60,105 nucleotides of DNA from an uncultured Ferrovum sp. (GCA_903863375.1 CAIPBT010000139.1:1-60105), one strand, 5' to 3'; positions 26,146 through 36,146 are shown, counted from the stretch's first letter. Notes: generated by a model not told the origin, from the sequence alone. A program made the numbers and translations.

Positions 26146-26922
26146 TTACTTCTCGACGAAGGCGCGTTCGATGACGTAATCGCCCGGCGCACCGATGTGC
26201 GGCGAGATCTTGAAGCCGAAGTCGTCCAGGATCTGGCTGGTGTCCTTCAGCATGGCCGGGCTGCCACAGATCATGCCGCGATCGGTCACCGGATTGATCT
26301 GCGGCAATCCCAGGTCGGCACACAACTTGCCGGAGGTGAGCAGATCGGTGATCCGACCCTGGTTGCGGAAGGGTTCGCGCGTCACGGTGGGGTAATACAG
26401 CAGCTTGGCGCTGATCTCTTCGCCGAGGAACTCGTGCTGCGGCAGCTCCTTGGTGATGAAGTCGGCATAGGCCAGTTCGCTCACTAGGCGCACCCCATGC
26501 ACCAGGATGACCTTTTCAAAACGCTCGTAGGTCTCGGGGTCCTGGATGATGCTCATGAAGGGGGCCAGCCCGGTACCGCTGCCAAACAGGAACAGGTGTT
26601 TTGCGGGCAGCAGGTCATGGATGATCAGGGTGCCAACCGGCTTCTTGCTCACCAGCAGGTCATCGCCCGGTTTCAGGTGCTGAAGGCGCGAGGTCAGCGG
26701 GCCGTCCTGCACCTTGATGCTGAGAAATTCCAGCGTTTCCTGGTAGTTCGGGCTTGCGATGCTGTAGGCCCGGGTGAGGGGCTTGCCGTCCACTTCCAGT
26801 CCGATCATCACGAAATGACCGTTTTCGAAGCGCAGGCCGGGATCGCGGGTGGTGGTGAAACTGAACAGGGTGTCGTTCCAGTGGTGAACGCTCAAGACTT
26901 TTTCGGTGTAAAGGTTGGCCAT
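26146..26922 (-). CDS. fpr: Ferredoxin--NADP+ reductase
   Basis: 258-residue FAD enzyme of the bacterial Fpr subclass that exchanges electrons between NADPH and ferredoxin or flavodoxin. FAD-binding RAYSIASPNY, the segment KPVGTLII, the NADP-site GSGTGLAPFMSII and the C-terminal AFVEK (family members end near such aromatic/acidic residues) are visible. A good promoter lies 28 bases upstream. First gene of fpr-ykgJ. Confidence 0.95.
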   Translation of the reverse strand: MANLYTEKVLSVHHWNDTLFSFTTTRDPGLRFENGHFVMIGLEVDGKPLTRAYSIASPNYQETLEFLSIKVQDGPLTSRLQHLKPGDDLLVSKKPVGTLIIHDLLPAKHLFLFGSGTGLAPFMSIIQDPETYERFEKVILVHGVRLVSELAYADFITKELPQHEFLGEEISAKLLYYPTVTREPFRNQGRITDLLTSGKLCADLGLPQINPVTDRGMICGSPAMLKDTSQILDDFGFKISPHIGAPGDYVIERAFVEK

Positions 26923-26949
26923 GATCGATAACGTCTATTCAATTTCAGG

Positions 26950-26979
26950 AGTATACGAGGCCTTGCTGCGCTGCCACAA
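26950..26979 (-). promoter_or_regulatory. Sigma-70-type promoter of fpr
   Basis: On the minus strand TTGTGG (complement of 26974-26979) and TATACT (complement of 26950-26955) are 18 bases apart. Transcription would start about 20 bases before the fpr ATG. Confidence 0.55.
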
Positions 26980-27003
26980 ATAACGGCAACGTCTGATGTC
27001 AGA

Positions 27004-27035
27004 AGGCGCGGTGATATGCAGGCGCGGTGATATGC
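27004..27035. repeat. 16-base perfect tandem duplication
   Basis: AGGCGCGGTGATATGC is repeated twice without a gap, in the spacer between fpr (divergent start region) and the prfC 3' end. No gene function seen; it looks like a recent slippage duplication. Confidence 0.7.
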
Positions 27036-27060
27036 CGGGCCGCAGACGGGCAGTCGCCCG

Positions 27061-27077
27061 CGTGCCCCGCCGGCACG
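27061..27077. terminator. GC hairpin directly after the prfC stop
   Basis: CGTGCC and GGCACG form a six-base stem around a five-base loop three bases past the prfC stop codon. On the minus strand no U-run follows, so termination would be weak or factor-aided. Confidence 0.3.
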
Positions 27078-27080
27078 GTT

Positions 27081-28685
27081 TTACAGCTTCACGGAATGCT
27101 CGCGCGTGGTATGGAACACCAGGTCCGGCCAGCGTTCCTGGGTAAGCTGCAGATTCACCCGGTTAGGGGCGAGATAGGCCAGATTGCCGGCAGCGTCATA
27201 CGCCACGTGCTGCCCCACCGCCTGTTCGAATTCCTCCAGGCGACGGGGCTCCGGCGCGGTCACCCAGCGTGCACTGGCCACCGAGGCGCCTTCGAACAGG
27301 CAGTCCACCCCGTATTCGGCGGCCAGCCGGCTTGCCACCACATCGAACTGGAGTTCGCCAACGGCGCCCAGGATGATATCTGCCCCGGTGATCGGCTTGA
27401 ACACCTGAACGGCCCCTTCTTCTCCGAGCTGCTGCAGGCCTTTCTGCAACTGCTTCATCTTGAGGGGGTTGCGGATGCGCACGGTGCGGAAGTAGTCCGG
27501 CGCGAAGTAGGGGATGCCCGTGAACTGCAGCGCTTCGCCTTCACTGAAGCTGTCGCCGATCTGCATGGCACCGTGGTTCGGCAGGCCGATGATGTCACCG
27601 GCATAGGCCTCTTCCACCTGTTCCCGCGTCGAGGCCATGAAGGTCACCACGCTGCTGGCGCGGATGTCCTTGCCGATGCGCAGGTGGCGCAGCTTCATGC
27701 CGCGTTCGAAGCGGCCCGAGCAGACTCGCAGAAACGCGATCCGGTCGCGGTGGGCCGGGTCCATGTTGGCCTGGATCTTGAACACGAATCCCGTGAACGG
27801 GGACTCGGTCGGTGCCACCTCGCGCACCGAAGCGTTCCGTCCCCTGGGCGCTGGCGCCCAGTCGATCAGGGCATTCAGCACTTCGCGCACGCCGAAGTTG
27901 TTGATGGCCGAACCGAACAGCACTGGCGTCTGCTTGCCCGCCAGGAAACGCTCGAGGTCAAACGCATGCGATGCTGCCTCGAGCAGTTCCACTTCGCTGC
28001 GCAACTGGGCGATTTCCATCGGGAACAGCGCATCGAGTCGCGGGTTGCCGATGCCGGCAATCACCTCGACGGCCTGGTTGGCGCTTTCCTCACCCGGAGT
28101 GAAGAGCAGAACTTCGTCCCGCAGCAGGTGGTAAACCCCGCGAAAACGCTTGCCGAAGCCGATCGGCCAGGTCACCGGCGCACACTCGATGCCCAGCGTG
28201 GATTCGACCTCGTCCAGCAGTTCCAGGCTGTCCCGGATCTCGCGGTCGAGCTTGTTCATGAACGTGACAATCGGGGTGCTGCGCATGCGGCAGACGTTGA
28301 GCAGCTTGATGGTCTGTGCCTCGACGCCCTTGGCGGCATCGATCACCATCAGCGCCGAATCCACGGCCGTCAGCACGCGGTAGGTGTCCTCCGAGAAATC
28401 CTGGTGGCCCGGCGTGTCGAGCAGATTGATGACGTGATCCCTATACTCCACCTGCATCACGGAGCTCGCCACCGAGATGCCCCGCTGCTTTTCGATCTCC
28501 ATCCAGTCCGAGGTCGCGTGGCGCGCGCTCTTGCGCGCCTTGACGGTGCCCGCCAGCTGGATGGCACCGGAGAACAGCAGCAATTTTTCGGTCAGCGTCG
28601 TCTTGCCGGCATCGGGGTGGGAGATGATGGCGAAGGTACGACGCCGGCTCACCTCACTGGCGATCTGGCTGGTGGCTTCAGTCAT
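27081..28685 (-). CDS. prfC: Peptide chain release factor 3
   Basis: 534-residue translational GTPase that recycles RF1 and RF2 from the ribosome. [17 protein letters not shown] (G1), KQRGISV (G2), [14 protein letters not shown] (G3) and NKLDRE (G4) are clear, followed by RF3-type domains with GVYHLLRDE and [11 protein letters not shown] chose the ATG at 28685, [20 protein letters not shown], which matches the family start; the frame is open further upstream but that part overlaps the next gene's promoter. Divergent from the sulfite dehydrogenase. Confidence 0.96.
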   Translation of the reverse strand: MTEATSQIASEVSRRRTFAIISHPDAGKTTLTEKLLLFSGAIQLAGTVKARKSARHATSDWMEIEKQRGISVASSVMQVEYRDHVINLLDTPGHQDFSEDTYRVLTAVDSALMVIDAAKGVEAQTIKLLNVCRMRSTPIVTFMNKLDREIRDSLELLDEVESTLGIECAPVTWPIGFGKRFRGVYHLLRDEVLLFTPGEESANQAVEVIAGIGNPRLDALFPMEIAQLRSEVELLEAASHAFDLERFLAGKQTPVLFGSAINNFGVREVLNALIDWAPAPRGRNASVREVAPTESPFTGFVFKIQANMDPAHRDRIAFLRVCSGRFERGMKLRHLRIGKDIRASSVVTFMASTREQVEEAYAGDIIGLPNHGAMQIGDSFSEGEALQFTGIPYFAPDYFRTVRIRNPLKMKQLQKGLQQLGEEGAVQVFKPITGADIILGAVGELQFDVVASRLAAEYGVDCLFEGASVASARWVTAPEPRRLEEFEQAVGQHVAYDAAGNLAYLAPNRVNLQLTQERWPDLVFHTTREHSVKL

Positions 28686-28776
28686 GGTTGCGTTTGCGGC
28701 GGCGAGGTCGCAAGATTCGACGTGGTCAACCCGCGAGTATAGCGCGGCCTTGACCGTCCATCTGCAAGGAAGCGGT

Positions 28777-29991
28777 GTGAGTGAATTTCTGGATCGACGG
28801 GCATTCCTGCAGGCCGGGCTGCGCTGGTCACTGGTAATGCCCGCCTTGCCGGGACTGGCCGCCGAAGGCGCGCCCGCACCGCAATCCACCGGCTTCAGCA
28901 ATTATGGTCAGCCGGCGCCATCGGAGCGGCACGTGATCCGTCTGATCGGCAGCAACCCGCGCATGCCAGGAAACGGTGTTTCCTGGACCCCGCTCGAGGC
29001 GCTGGAGGGCATCCTCACCCCAAGTGGCCTGCATTTCGAGCGGCACCACAATGGCATTCCCGAGATCGACCCGCAACACTTTGCCCTGCTGATCCATGGC
29101 ATGGTGCAACAGCCGTTGCGGTTTGATCTGACAGACCTGCTGCGCTATCCGCGCCAGTCGCGCGCCTTGTTCCTGGAGTGCGGCGGCAACAGCAATGCCG
29201 GCTGGCATGCCGAGCCGATGCAGAAGCCGGTGGGTGCCTTCCATGGCCTGGTGTCGTGTTCCGAATGGACCGGCGTGCCGCTGCGCCTGCTGCTGGCCGA
29301 GGCCGGTATCGATCCCCGTGCCCGCTGGGTGATTGCGACTGGCGCCGATACCGCCGCCACGGAGGTGAGCCTGCCGCTCGCCAAGCTGCAGGACGATGCC
29401 CTGCTGGCCCTATATCAGAACGGTGAACGGCTGCGGTTGGAAAACGGCTACCCCTTGCGTCTGATCCTGCCGGGTTGGGAAGGGGTACGTCAGATCAAGT
29501 GGCTGACCCGGCTGGAGGTGACCGACCGGCCCGCGATGAGCCGCAACGAGACGGCGCAATATACCCAGCTGCTGCCCGACGGCCGGGCGCGGCAATTCGA
29601 TTTTGTGATGGGCCCCAAATCGCTGATCACCTCACCCTCGCACGGCCAGCGCCTGCCGGGCGCCGGATTATATGAGGTCAGCGGCTTGGCCTGGAGTGGC
29701 CATGGTGCTGTCGCTGCGGTCGACGTTTCGCAGGACGGGGGCAGACATTGGGTACCTGCCCGCCTTGAGGCGCCGGTGCTCGACCGGTGTTTCACCCGCT
29801 TCCGGGCGGCCTGGCAGTGGGACGGCACCCCGGCGGTGCTGCAAAGCCGGGTGCGCGACCAGCTCGGCAACCTGCAGCCGGGCAGGGCGGCGCTGATCGC
29901 CGAGCGCGGACGCAATGGTTATTTCCACTACAACGCCGTCGTGAGCTGGGCCGTCGATGGCGATGGCGCGGTGCGTCACGTCTATGCGTGA
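28777..29991 (+). CDS. SoxC-like molybdopterin sulfite dehydrogenase
   Basis: 404 residues from the GTG at 28777, which has GGAAG ten bases upstream. The N-terminus [13 protein letters not shown] carries a twin-arginine export motif, so it folds with cofactor before reaching the periplasm. The sulfite-oxidase fold has the molybdenum-ligand Cys135 in [11 protein letters not shown], then [34 protein letters not shown] and [21 protein letters not shown] of the C-terminal dimer domain. The next gene encodes a cytochrome c, so electrons probably go there. SoxC and SorA are both possible; context favours a SoxCD-like pair. Other sox genes are absent. Confidence 0.88.
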   Translation: MSEFLDRRAFLQAGLRWSLVMPALPGLAAEGAPAPQSTGFSNYGQPAPSERHVIRLIGSNPRMPGNGVSWTPLEALEGILTPSGLHFERHHNGIPEIDPQHFALLIHGMVQQPLRFDLTDLLRYPRQSRALFLECGGNSNAGWHAEPMQKPVGAFHGLVSCSEWTGVPLRLLLAEAGIDPRARWVIATGADTAATEVSLPLAKLQDDALLALYQNGERLRLENGYPLRLILPGWEGVRQIKWLTRLEVTDRPAMSRNETAQYTQLLPDGRARQFDFVMGPKSLITSPSHGQRLPGAGLYEVSGLAWSGHGAVAAVDVSQDGGRHWVPARLEAPVLDRCFTRFRAAWQWDGTPAVLQSRVRDQLGNLQPGRAALIAERGRNGYFHYNAVVSWAVDGDGAVRHVYA

Positions 29992-30616
29992 CGGCACCGG
30001 TTGGATTGCTGGCCAGGGGCGGCTGACCAGCTGGCGGCAGGCCGGTCGCCGCCTGACGGCCGGGCTGGTGGGCATCGTGTGTCTGCCCGTCGGGCTGTTG
30101 CTGACCAGCTGCGCCACGTCCGCGCCGCCGCCGACTGCCGTCGCGCTGGCGCCACACCTGGGTCATCCGGTCACCAGCGACACCCTGGCGGGTCTTGGCG
30201 CGCAGATTTATCCCGACGGCCACGGTCTGCCGGCTGGGTCCGGTCTGGCTGTCGATGGGGCCGTCCTCTATGGCCAGTACTGCGCCAGCTGTCATGGCCG
30301 GGAAGGGCAGGGGGCAACCGCCCCTGAACTGATCGGGGGCGACGGACCCCTGTCTGCAGCTGAGGCGGACAAGACCCTGAAAACCTACTGGCCGTATGCC
30401 ACCACCCTGTTTGATACGCTGGCGCGCGGCATGCCACCAGCCAATCCGGCTGCACTGAGCGACGACCAGCGCTACGCCCTGTGCGCCTTCCTGCTTGCGC
30501 GCAACGGCCTGTGGCCTGCCGACCGTCCACTCGATGGCGCCAGCCTGTCGGCGGTCCAGATGCCCAACCGCCATGGATTCATCGATCTGTCTGCGCGAGG
30601 CAACCCGCAGCCATGA
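29984..30616 (+). CDS. Lipoprotein c-type cytochrome (SoxD-like subunit)
   Basis: 210 residues from the ATG at 29984, overlapping the dehydrogenase by eight bases. A hydrophobic N-terminus ends in LLTSC, a lipobox, so the protein is probably anchored in the periplasm. One haem motif CASCH is followed by GREGQGATAPELIGGDGPLS, with Met in ARGMPPANP as likely sixth ligand. Expected to accept electrons from the SoxC-like enzyme. Confidence 0.88.
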   Translation: MRDGTGWIAGQGRLTSWRQAGRRLTAGLVGIVCLPVGLLLTSCATSAPPPTAVALAPHLGHPVTSDTLAGLGAQIYPDGHGLPAGSGLAVDGAVLYGQYCASCHGREGQGATAPELIGGDGPLSAAEADKTLKTYWPYATTLFDTLARGMPPANPAALSDDQRYALCAFLLARNGLWPADRPLDGASLSAVQMPNRHGFIDLSARGNPQP

Positions 30617-30921
30617 TCCACGACCGGCCGGCGCTTGGCACCTGCCCGATCTGCGACCGGCCGCTGGTGCCGGGACCCAGTGTGGACCGCCACCATCTGT
30701 TGCCCAAGTCGCTGGGCGGCCGGGAGACGCTGTACGTGCATCGCATCTGTCATCGCAAGATTCACGCAACCTTCACCGAACGCGAGCTCGAGAAACACTA
30801 CAACACGCCGGCGGCGCTGCTCGCGAATCCTGACATTGCGGCCTTCGTCACCTGGGTACGCAGGAAGGATCCGGAGTACTACGACAAATCGGTCACGGCG
30901 CAGCGCCGCCGCAAACGCTAG
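30613..30921 (+). CDS. Small HNH-type zinc-finger protein
   Basis: 102 residues from the ATG at 30613, overlapping the cytochrome gene by four bases. CPIC and HRICHRKIH give a four-Cys/His zinc site, and DRHHLLPKSLGG is the HNH core with the candidate catalytic His. FTERELEKHYNT and FVTWVRRKDPEYYDKS complete a conserved proteobacterial family annotated as HNH endonuclease, with unproven activity. Its place in a sulfite dehydrogenase operon is unexplained. Confidence 0.8.
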   Translation: MIHDRPALGTCPICDRPLVPGPSVDRHHLLPKSLGGRETLYVHRICHRKIHATFTERELEKHYNTPAALLANPDIAAFVTWVRRKDPEYYDKSVTAQRRRKR

Positions 30922-30998
30922 GCGGCGCGGCGCCCCGGATCGTGCGCACCGCTTGGTGACGCCCCGGACTGCGGGCACCGCGCCGTGGCGCAGCGGGA

Positions 30999-32783
30999 TC
31001 AGGGCTTCGGCAGGCCGAACGCCACCACGGCGTCCCCGGTTTTCAGGCCGAACAGCGAGTTGCCGCCCACGGCCACGGCCACCAGCTCCTCGCCGCCGGT
31101 CCGATAGGCAATTGGCGGGGCGTTCACGCCCGCGTCCAGGGTGACGTCCCACAGCTTGGTGCCCGCCGTGCTGTCGAAGGCGGCCAGATGCTGATGGCCG
31201 ACGCCGCTGAACACCAGGCCACCGGCAGTCGACAGCACGCCGCCGATCAGCGGTTCGTCGGTCTTTTCCTGCCAGGCAATGCGGCCACCATGACGCAGGT
31301 CGAGGGCGGTCAGTGTGCCCGCCTTTTCATTGCCATCCTGGGTCGATACGTAGGTGAACGGATGACCTTGGGCATCCTTTTCCTCGTGCAGCACATACCG
31401 GGTGGGCAGGTGCAGACCATTGACGAAGAACAACCCGTTGTCAGGGTTGTAGGCGGCCGGCGACCAGTTCGATCCGCCGGCGATGCCGGGCGCAATCGTC
31501 ACCCCTTCCTTGGTCGGCGGGGTCAACAGATTGTGCTGGGGGACGAAGGCAGCGGATTTGAACAGCAGCCTGCCGTTGCGGCGGTCGTGCACGTACACCC
31601 AGCCCAGTTTGCTGGCTTCGGCAACCGCCGGCACCGTCTGGCCATGCCAGGCCAGATCGAACAGCACCGGTGGCGTCACCACGTCATAACCCCAGCGGTC
31701 GTGCGGCACCTGCTGGAAGGCCCAGACCAGCTTGCCCGTGCGGGTGTCGAGCGCGACCAGCGAGGAGGTATGCAGGTTGTCGCCTGGTCTGGTGCTGTCG
31801 GCCATCTGGGGCGATGGGTTACCCGTCCCGAAATACAGCAGGTGCCGCTCGGTGTCGATGGCAGGGCTCGCATAGATCGAACCGCCGCCGTATTTCCAGT
31901 TGTCCTTGAACTTGCCGAGCTCGGCCTTTTCGCGCGCGATGTCGCGGTGCATCGCCACCCCGTCTCCCGTGGCATTGTGGAAGGCACCCTCCCAGCCGGG
32001 GCCGGTCACATCCCACTTCCAGTCAAGCCGGCCGGTCTTGGCATCATAGGCCGCCATGAAGCCGGACTGGCTCTGGGTGGCGCTGATACCGACCACGGCC
32101 AGTCCCTGGTCGGGATGCAGCCCATAGCCCACGCCGTTCACGGCGACGAACACCTTCCCTTCAAACACCAGCGGGGCCATGGCAATGCCGATGCCCGTCG
32201 AGCCGGTGGCCTCAACCTTGCCCAGGGGATCATCCTTGTTCAGGCTGGCCTTGTTTTCGGTGTTGCCACTCTGCTCGGCCACCGCCACATCCCAGCGCAC
32301 GGCACCGGTCCTGGCATCGAGGGCAACCAGGCGACCATCCACCGTGCCGATATAGACGATGCCGTCTTCGACCGCCACGCCCCGGTTGGCCGGTCCGCAA
32401 CACAGCTTGCTCCAGCGTGATTTGTGCTTGTACTTCCAGACTTCGCGCCCGGTGGCGGCGTCGACGGCCGCCACACCACTCATCGGCAAGGAGATGAACA
32501 TCAGACCATCCCGCACCACCGGGGTAGCCTGGAACGTGGCATTCACCCCGCTGTGATAGGTCCAACGCGGCACCAGTTGCGTCACATTGGCGGTGGTGAT
32601 CCTGGTCAGCGGGCTGTGGCGCTGGTTTTCATAGCCCTGTCCGTGCACTGCCCACCCGCCGGCATCGGCGCTGGCGTCATTCTCGCCGGGAGATACGGAC
32701 GGGGCCGCCATGGCGGTGGAACACAGCAGCAAAGCAAGCAGCGGACTCGCGCGGCGGCGCAGCAGGTCGGGAGGTGCAGACAT
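30999..32783 (-). CDS. PQQ-dependent dehydrogenase (quinoprotein)
   Basis: 594 residues with a signal peptide (SPLLALLLCSTAMAA). An eight-bladed propeller is indicated by repeated ALD-x-TG-W motifs: DAATGREVWKY, DARTGAVRWD, DAKTGRLDWKWD, DTRTGKLVWAF. Adjacent Cys128-Cys129 (LCCGPANRG) form the vicinal disulfide typical of PQQ alcohol dehydrogenases, and RPGDNLHTSS supplies the probable catalytic Asp. No cytochrome domain is fused and no pqq biosynthesis gene is nearby. AGGA lies before the ATG. Substrate, and whether calcium or a lanthanide is used, cannot be told from this view. Confidence 0.9.
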   Translation of the reverse strand: MSAPPDLLRRRASPLLALLLCSTAMAAPSVSPGENDASADAGGWAVHGQGYENQRHSPLTRITTANVTQLVPRWTYHSGVNATFQATPVVRDGLMFISLPMSGVAAVDAATGREVWKYKHKSRWSKLCCGPANRGVAVEDGIVYIGTVDGRLVALDARTGAVRWDVAVAEQSGNTENKASLNKDDPLGKVEATGSTGIGIAMAPLVFEGKVFVAVNGVGYGLHPDQGLAVVGISATQSQSGFMAAYDAKTGRLDWKWDVTGPGWEGAFHNATGDGVAMHRDIAREKAELGKFKDNWKYGGGSIYASPAIDTERHLLYFGTGNPSPQMADSTRPGDNLHTSSLVALDTRTGKLVWAFQQVPHDRWGYDVVTPPVLFDLAWHGQTVPAVAEASKLGWVYVHDRRNGRLLFKSAAFVPQHNLLTPPTKEGVTIAPGIAGGSNWSPAAYNPDNGLFFVNGLHLPTRYVLHEEKDAQGHPFTYVSTQDGNEKAGTLTALDLRHGGRIAWQEKTDEPLIGGVLSTAGGLVFSGVGHQHLAAFDSTAGTKLWDVTLDAGVNAPPIAYRTGGEELVAVAVGGNSLFGLKTGDAVVAFGLPKP

Positions 32784-32959
32784 GGAGGTTCCTGACAAAG
32801 ACAAGTTCAAGGCCTGAGAATAGCAAAAGACGCCTCGGTGAGTGGTGCTGGTCGGCCCCGCTCCGGCCTCCCGCTTGCCGGAGCGCACCGCCTGCCGCAC
32901 ACTTTTCGCTCTGAGAAAACCTTCATGGATGGATGGGGAACAAGGATGGTGCGAGCAGC

Positions 32960-34030
32960 ATGACGATTTCCCTGGTGGGCGCCCTGCCGCCCGGCCCGCT
33001 GGATCTGGTGGGCGACGTGCATGGCGAAATGGAAGCGCTGGCCCGGTTGCTGGAGGTGCTGGGTTATGACTACCTTGGTCGTCATCCCCGCAACCGCACC
33101 CTGGTGTTTGTCGGCGACCTGTGCGACCGGGGACCGGACAGCCCGGCCGTGGTGTCCTGGGTACGCGCCGCCTGCGCGGCGGGCCATGCCTGCGCCGTGC
33201 TCGGCAATCATGAACTGAACCTGCTGCGCGGGCAGCACAAGGACGGCAACGACTGGTTTTATGGTCAGGTCAGTGCGGAGGGCGAGCGCTATCTGCCGAT
33301 GGCCTTGCTGCCGGAGACCGATCGTGCCGGGGTGCTGGCGTTTTTTGACAGTCTGCCGCTCGCGCTCGAACGGCCTGACCTGCGTGTGGTGCACGCCGCA
33401 TGGCATCTGGGTTCCATCGAGCGGCTGCGCGGTGTGCAGGCCACGCCCAGCGCCGAATTCCGGCGGCTGGAGACAGCCTTCCGCAGTGATCCGGCCAACC
33501 AGCGGCTGGCGCAGGAGGCGGTGGCCGAACGTACGCCGTGGAACCGCATGATCAGTGACGGAACGGCCAACCTGCCGCCCCTGCCACGGGTGGCACGCTG
33601 GGATGCCCTGCAGCAGATGGGCAATCCCGTCCGGGTGCTGACCTCAGGGGTAGAGCAGCCGCACGGTGAGCCCTTTTTTGCCGGGGGCCGCTGGCGCTTT
33701 GTCGAGCGCGCCAGCTGGTGGGATTCCTACCTGGACCCTGTGCCGGTGGTGGTCGGCCATTATTGGCGCCGCTGCGTGCCGGCCGGCCGACAGGTGCGCC
33801 GCCCGGAGAACCGGCTGTTTGCCGACCTGCCGGGCAACCGCTGGCACGGCGCCTGTGGCCAGGTGTTCTGCGTCGACTTTTCGGTAGGCGGGCGTTTTCT
33901 GGAGCGCAACCAGGGACGCACCAGCGACTTCGAAGGCCGACTGGCTGCGCTGCGCTGGCCGGAGCGCAGCCTGTTCTTTGATGATGGCCAGACCTTGCCC
34001 ACCGAGGCTTACGGCGGCTTGCGCGGATGA
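32960..34030 (+). CDS. Calcineurin-like serine/threonine-type metallophosphoesterase
   Basis: 356 residues from the ATG at 32960; an in-frame ATG at 32933 would add nine. The PPP-type signature is complete: GDVHGE, GDLCDRGPDS, GNHELN, then HAAWH and GHYWRR. This resembles PrpE/ApaH-like phosphatases, longer than ApaH (about 280). Substrate may be a phosphoprotein or dinucleotide. Divergent from the PQQ dehydrogenase. Confidence 0.88.
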   Translation: MTISLVGALPPGPLDLVGDVHGEMEALARLLEVLGYDYLGRHPRNRTLVFVGDLCDRGPDSPAVVSWVRAACAAGHACAVLGNHELNLLRGQHKDGNDWFYGQVSAEGERYLPMALLPETDRAGVLAFFDSLPLALERPDLRVVHAAWHLGSIERLRGVQATPSAEFRRLETAFRSDPANQRLAQEAVAERTPWNRMISDGTANLPPLPRVARWDALQQMGNPVRVLTSGVEQPHGEPFFAGGRWRFVERASWWDSYLDPVPVVVGHYWRRCVPAGRQVRRPENRLFADLPGNRWHGACGQVFCVDFSVGGRFLERNQGRTSDFEGRLAALRWPERSLFFDDGQTLPTEAYGGLRG

Positions 34031-34090
34031 TGGGCAGCGCGGCCCCCTCGCGTATAGTCCGGCGTTTCTACCCTTTTCCGGAAGCCTGTC

Positions 34091-34642
34091 ATGGCCCTGC
34101 GCGCCACTGTCTATAAAGTCGAACTGCAGGTGAATGACCTTGACCGCCAGGTCTTTGCCACCTATCCGCTGTCGCTGGCCTGCCATCCCTCCGAAACGGT
34201 GGAGCGACTGATGGTGCGACTGCTGGCGTTCGCGCTGCATGCTGCCGACGGCCTGGCCTTCGGCCGCGGCATTTCCAGTGATGAAGACGCCACCCTTTGG
34301 CAGCACGCCTTGAATGGCACGCTGCTGCAATGGATCGAGGTGGGACTGCCCGATGAGCGGTTGCTGCGCAAGGCCAGCGGCCGGGCGCAGACGGTGATCG
34401 TCTACACCTACGGTGGTCGCGGTGCCCAGCTGTGGTGGACGCAGAACCAGGAGGCGCTGGGACGGCTGGCCAACCTTGCCGTGTTCGACCTCCCAAGCGA
34501 TTTCACGCAGGCGTTGGCAGCCCTGGCCCAACGCAACATGGCCGTGCAGGTGATGGTGCAGGATGGTGCCGTGTGGTTGAGCGTCGGCGAGCAAACCCTG
34601 CAGGTCACGCCGGCGGTGCGCAAGCCCTTGCGCGATGGCTAG
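34091..34642 (+). CDS. yaeQ: YaeQ family protein
   Basis: 183 residues, the family's usual length. MALRATVYKVELQVNDLDR, ETVERLMVRLLAFALHA, FGRGISSDEDATLW, WIEVGLPDERLLRKASGRA and VIVYTYGG are all conserved. YaeQ has a PD-(D/E)XK nuclease-like fold; function is not established. Confidence 0.96.
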   Translation: MALRATVYKVELQVNDLDRQVFATYPLSLACHPSETVERLMVRLLAFALHAADGLAFGRGISSDEDATLWQHALNGTLLQWIEVGLPDERLLRKASGRAQTVIVYTYGGRGAQLWWTQNQEALGRLANLAVFDLPSDFTQALAALAQRNMAVQVMVQDGAVWLSVGEQTLQVTPAVRKPLRDG

Positions 34643-34712
34643 CGGATTGCCCAAAAAGGATCCTGCCGGGGCAGGGCGCTGGTATGCTTGACCATAATCG
34701 GAGAATCTGATC

Positions 34713-36134
34713 ATGCGCAAACCTGCCCCGATCTGCACCGCGCTGTGCCTGGCCTTGGTGTTGCAGGCCTGCAGCGCCTTTCCTGGCAACCGCCCTGTGA
34801 CGGACGCTGCTCAGACCATGCCCCGGTCCCCGGAGGCGACGGCGGCGTGGCATGTCCAGCGCGGACAGGCGCTGCTCGGTCAGCGCCAGGTGCTCCAGGC
34901 CCAGGCGGAATTTCGCGCCGCACTCGCCGCGGTGCCGGGCGATCTCGCCGCAGGTCGCGCCCTTGCCAGCCTGCTCGGTCAGGGCGGTCATCTGCCCGAG
35001 GCACAGGCCCTGCTGGAAGACCTGCTGGCCCATCATCCGGACGATGCGGCCGTCCTGAACAATCTCGGCTACGCGCACTACCTGCAGGGCCACATTGCGG
35101 TGGCGGTCGAATACCTCGACGCCGCCGTCAAGCGCGACCCGAGCAACCTGCGGACCCGCAACAACCTGCAGCTCGCCGAGGCGGCCTACCGGCACGACCG
35201 CGACCAGGCTACCCAAACCACGTCGGCATCCCAGACGGCGGCAGCGCCAACGGCGGCCCCTGCTTCCGGGCGTCCGGCCGAGCCCCTGCTGCCGTTCGTG
35301 CGGCCAGCGCAGCCCTCCCCGCCAGGCAGCCTGAACACCACGGCCCAGCCACATGGGCCGGGCACCAGCGACGTCCGGCCAGAACCAGCGCGGCTGGTCG
35401 ATGGCATCCCAGCACCGGCGCCGGCGGCGGCCAATGAACGCCTGCCGGCAGCGCCGGTGGCACTTGCCGGTGGCGCCCGACTGCCGGCAGCGCAAGCCGG
35501 GCTGGCGCCCGCCATTTCGGATGAAGCGAGTCAGACCCTGACCGGCAGCACCCCGGAATATCTGATGGCGCTGGTCGAACAGGAGGGGCCGCCCGAGGCG
35601 CTTGCGCGCGATGCCGGCCGGCGTCTGCATCTGCTGCTGCACGGTATCGACCCGGAAACAGTAATGTTCACCGCGAAGCCAGTGGTGGCGTCGCACCCGG
35701 TGGTGGCATCCCACCCGGTCACGCCACCCCGACAGACCGCCCATCCGCGCGCGGTGGCGGCGGCCCATCCGCCCCAGCAGGTGGCCGGTCGGCAGGTTGC
35801 GAGCCGAGTCGCGCACAGCGGCGCCGCTGCTGCCACCCAGCGTGGACGGCATCTGGCATCCCGGGCGCCGCAGCACGCCACGCATGCGGCGTTGGCGCAG
35901 GCCCACGGCAGTCACGCCACCCAGGCCGTACCGAAAATCGCCCAGGCTGGCGTTGCCTTGGCGGGTACCGCCGTCGGCCCGATCAGCGGGCGTGTAAGCG
36001 GGCCGGGCACTGGGCCGGACCGCAAGGCGGATGCCGTGAAGCGCGCCGACAGCCGGCCAGTTGGCAGTACCCGTGCCAGCCGTCCCGGTGCCATCAGCAA
36101 GGCACCGGTCGCGCTCCGTTCCACGGCGGGCTGA
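34713..36134 (+). CDS. TPR-repeat lipoprotein with low-complexity tail
   Basis: 473 residues. Lipobox LQAC ends the signal peptide. Residues about 45-165 form roughly three tetratricopeptide units, including AAVLNNLGYAHYLQGHIAVAVEYLDAAVKRDPSNLRTRNNL. The C-terminal 300 residues are Ala/Pro/His/Gly-rich with short repeats such as VVASHPVVASHPV and no domain, apart from SDEASQTLTGSTPEYLMALVEQEG. Such proteins often scaffold pilus or secretion assemblies, but no such genes lie nearby. Confidence 0.82.
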   Translation: MRKPAPICTALCLALVLQACSAFPGNRPVTDAAQTMPRSPEATAAWHVQRGQALLGQRQVLQAQAEFRAALAAVPGDLAAGRALASLLGQGGHLPEAQALLEDLLAHHPDDAAVLNNLGYAHYLQGHIAVAVEYLDAAVKRDPSNLRTRNNLQLAEAAYRHDRDQATQTTSASQTAAAPTAAPASGRPAEPLLPFVRPAQPSPPGSLNTTAQPHGPGTSDVRPEPARLVDGIPAPAPAAANERLPAAPVALAGGARLPAAQAGLAPAISDEASQTLTGSTPEYLMALVEQEGPPEALARDAGRRLHLLLHGIDPETVMFTAKPVVASHPVVASHPVTPPRQTAHPRAVAAAHPPQQVAGRQVASRVAHSGAAAATQRGRHLASRAPQHATHAALAQAHGSHATQAVPKIAQAGVALAGTAVGPISGRVSGPGTGPDRKADAVKRADSRPVGSTRASRPGAISKAPVALRSTAG

Positions 36135-36146
36135 ACCGCCGGAGGG

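Noticed and set aside
25848-26192. Longer YkgJ-type protein starting at 26192
   Set aside because: That start would lie inside fpr and add a non-conserved stretch; the GTG at 26138 sits just after the fpr stop and gives the family's usual length.
27027-28742. Long open frame of 571 codons on the plus strand opposite prfC
   Set aside because: It is antisense to a complete PrfC with all GTPase motifs. The translation is His/Gln/Arg-rich with no domain, which is typical of high-GC shadow frames.
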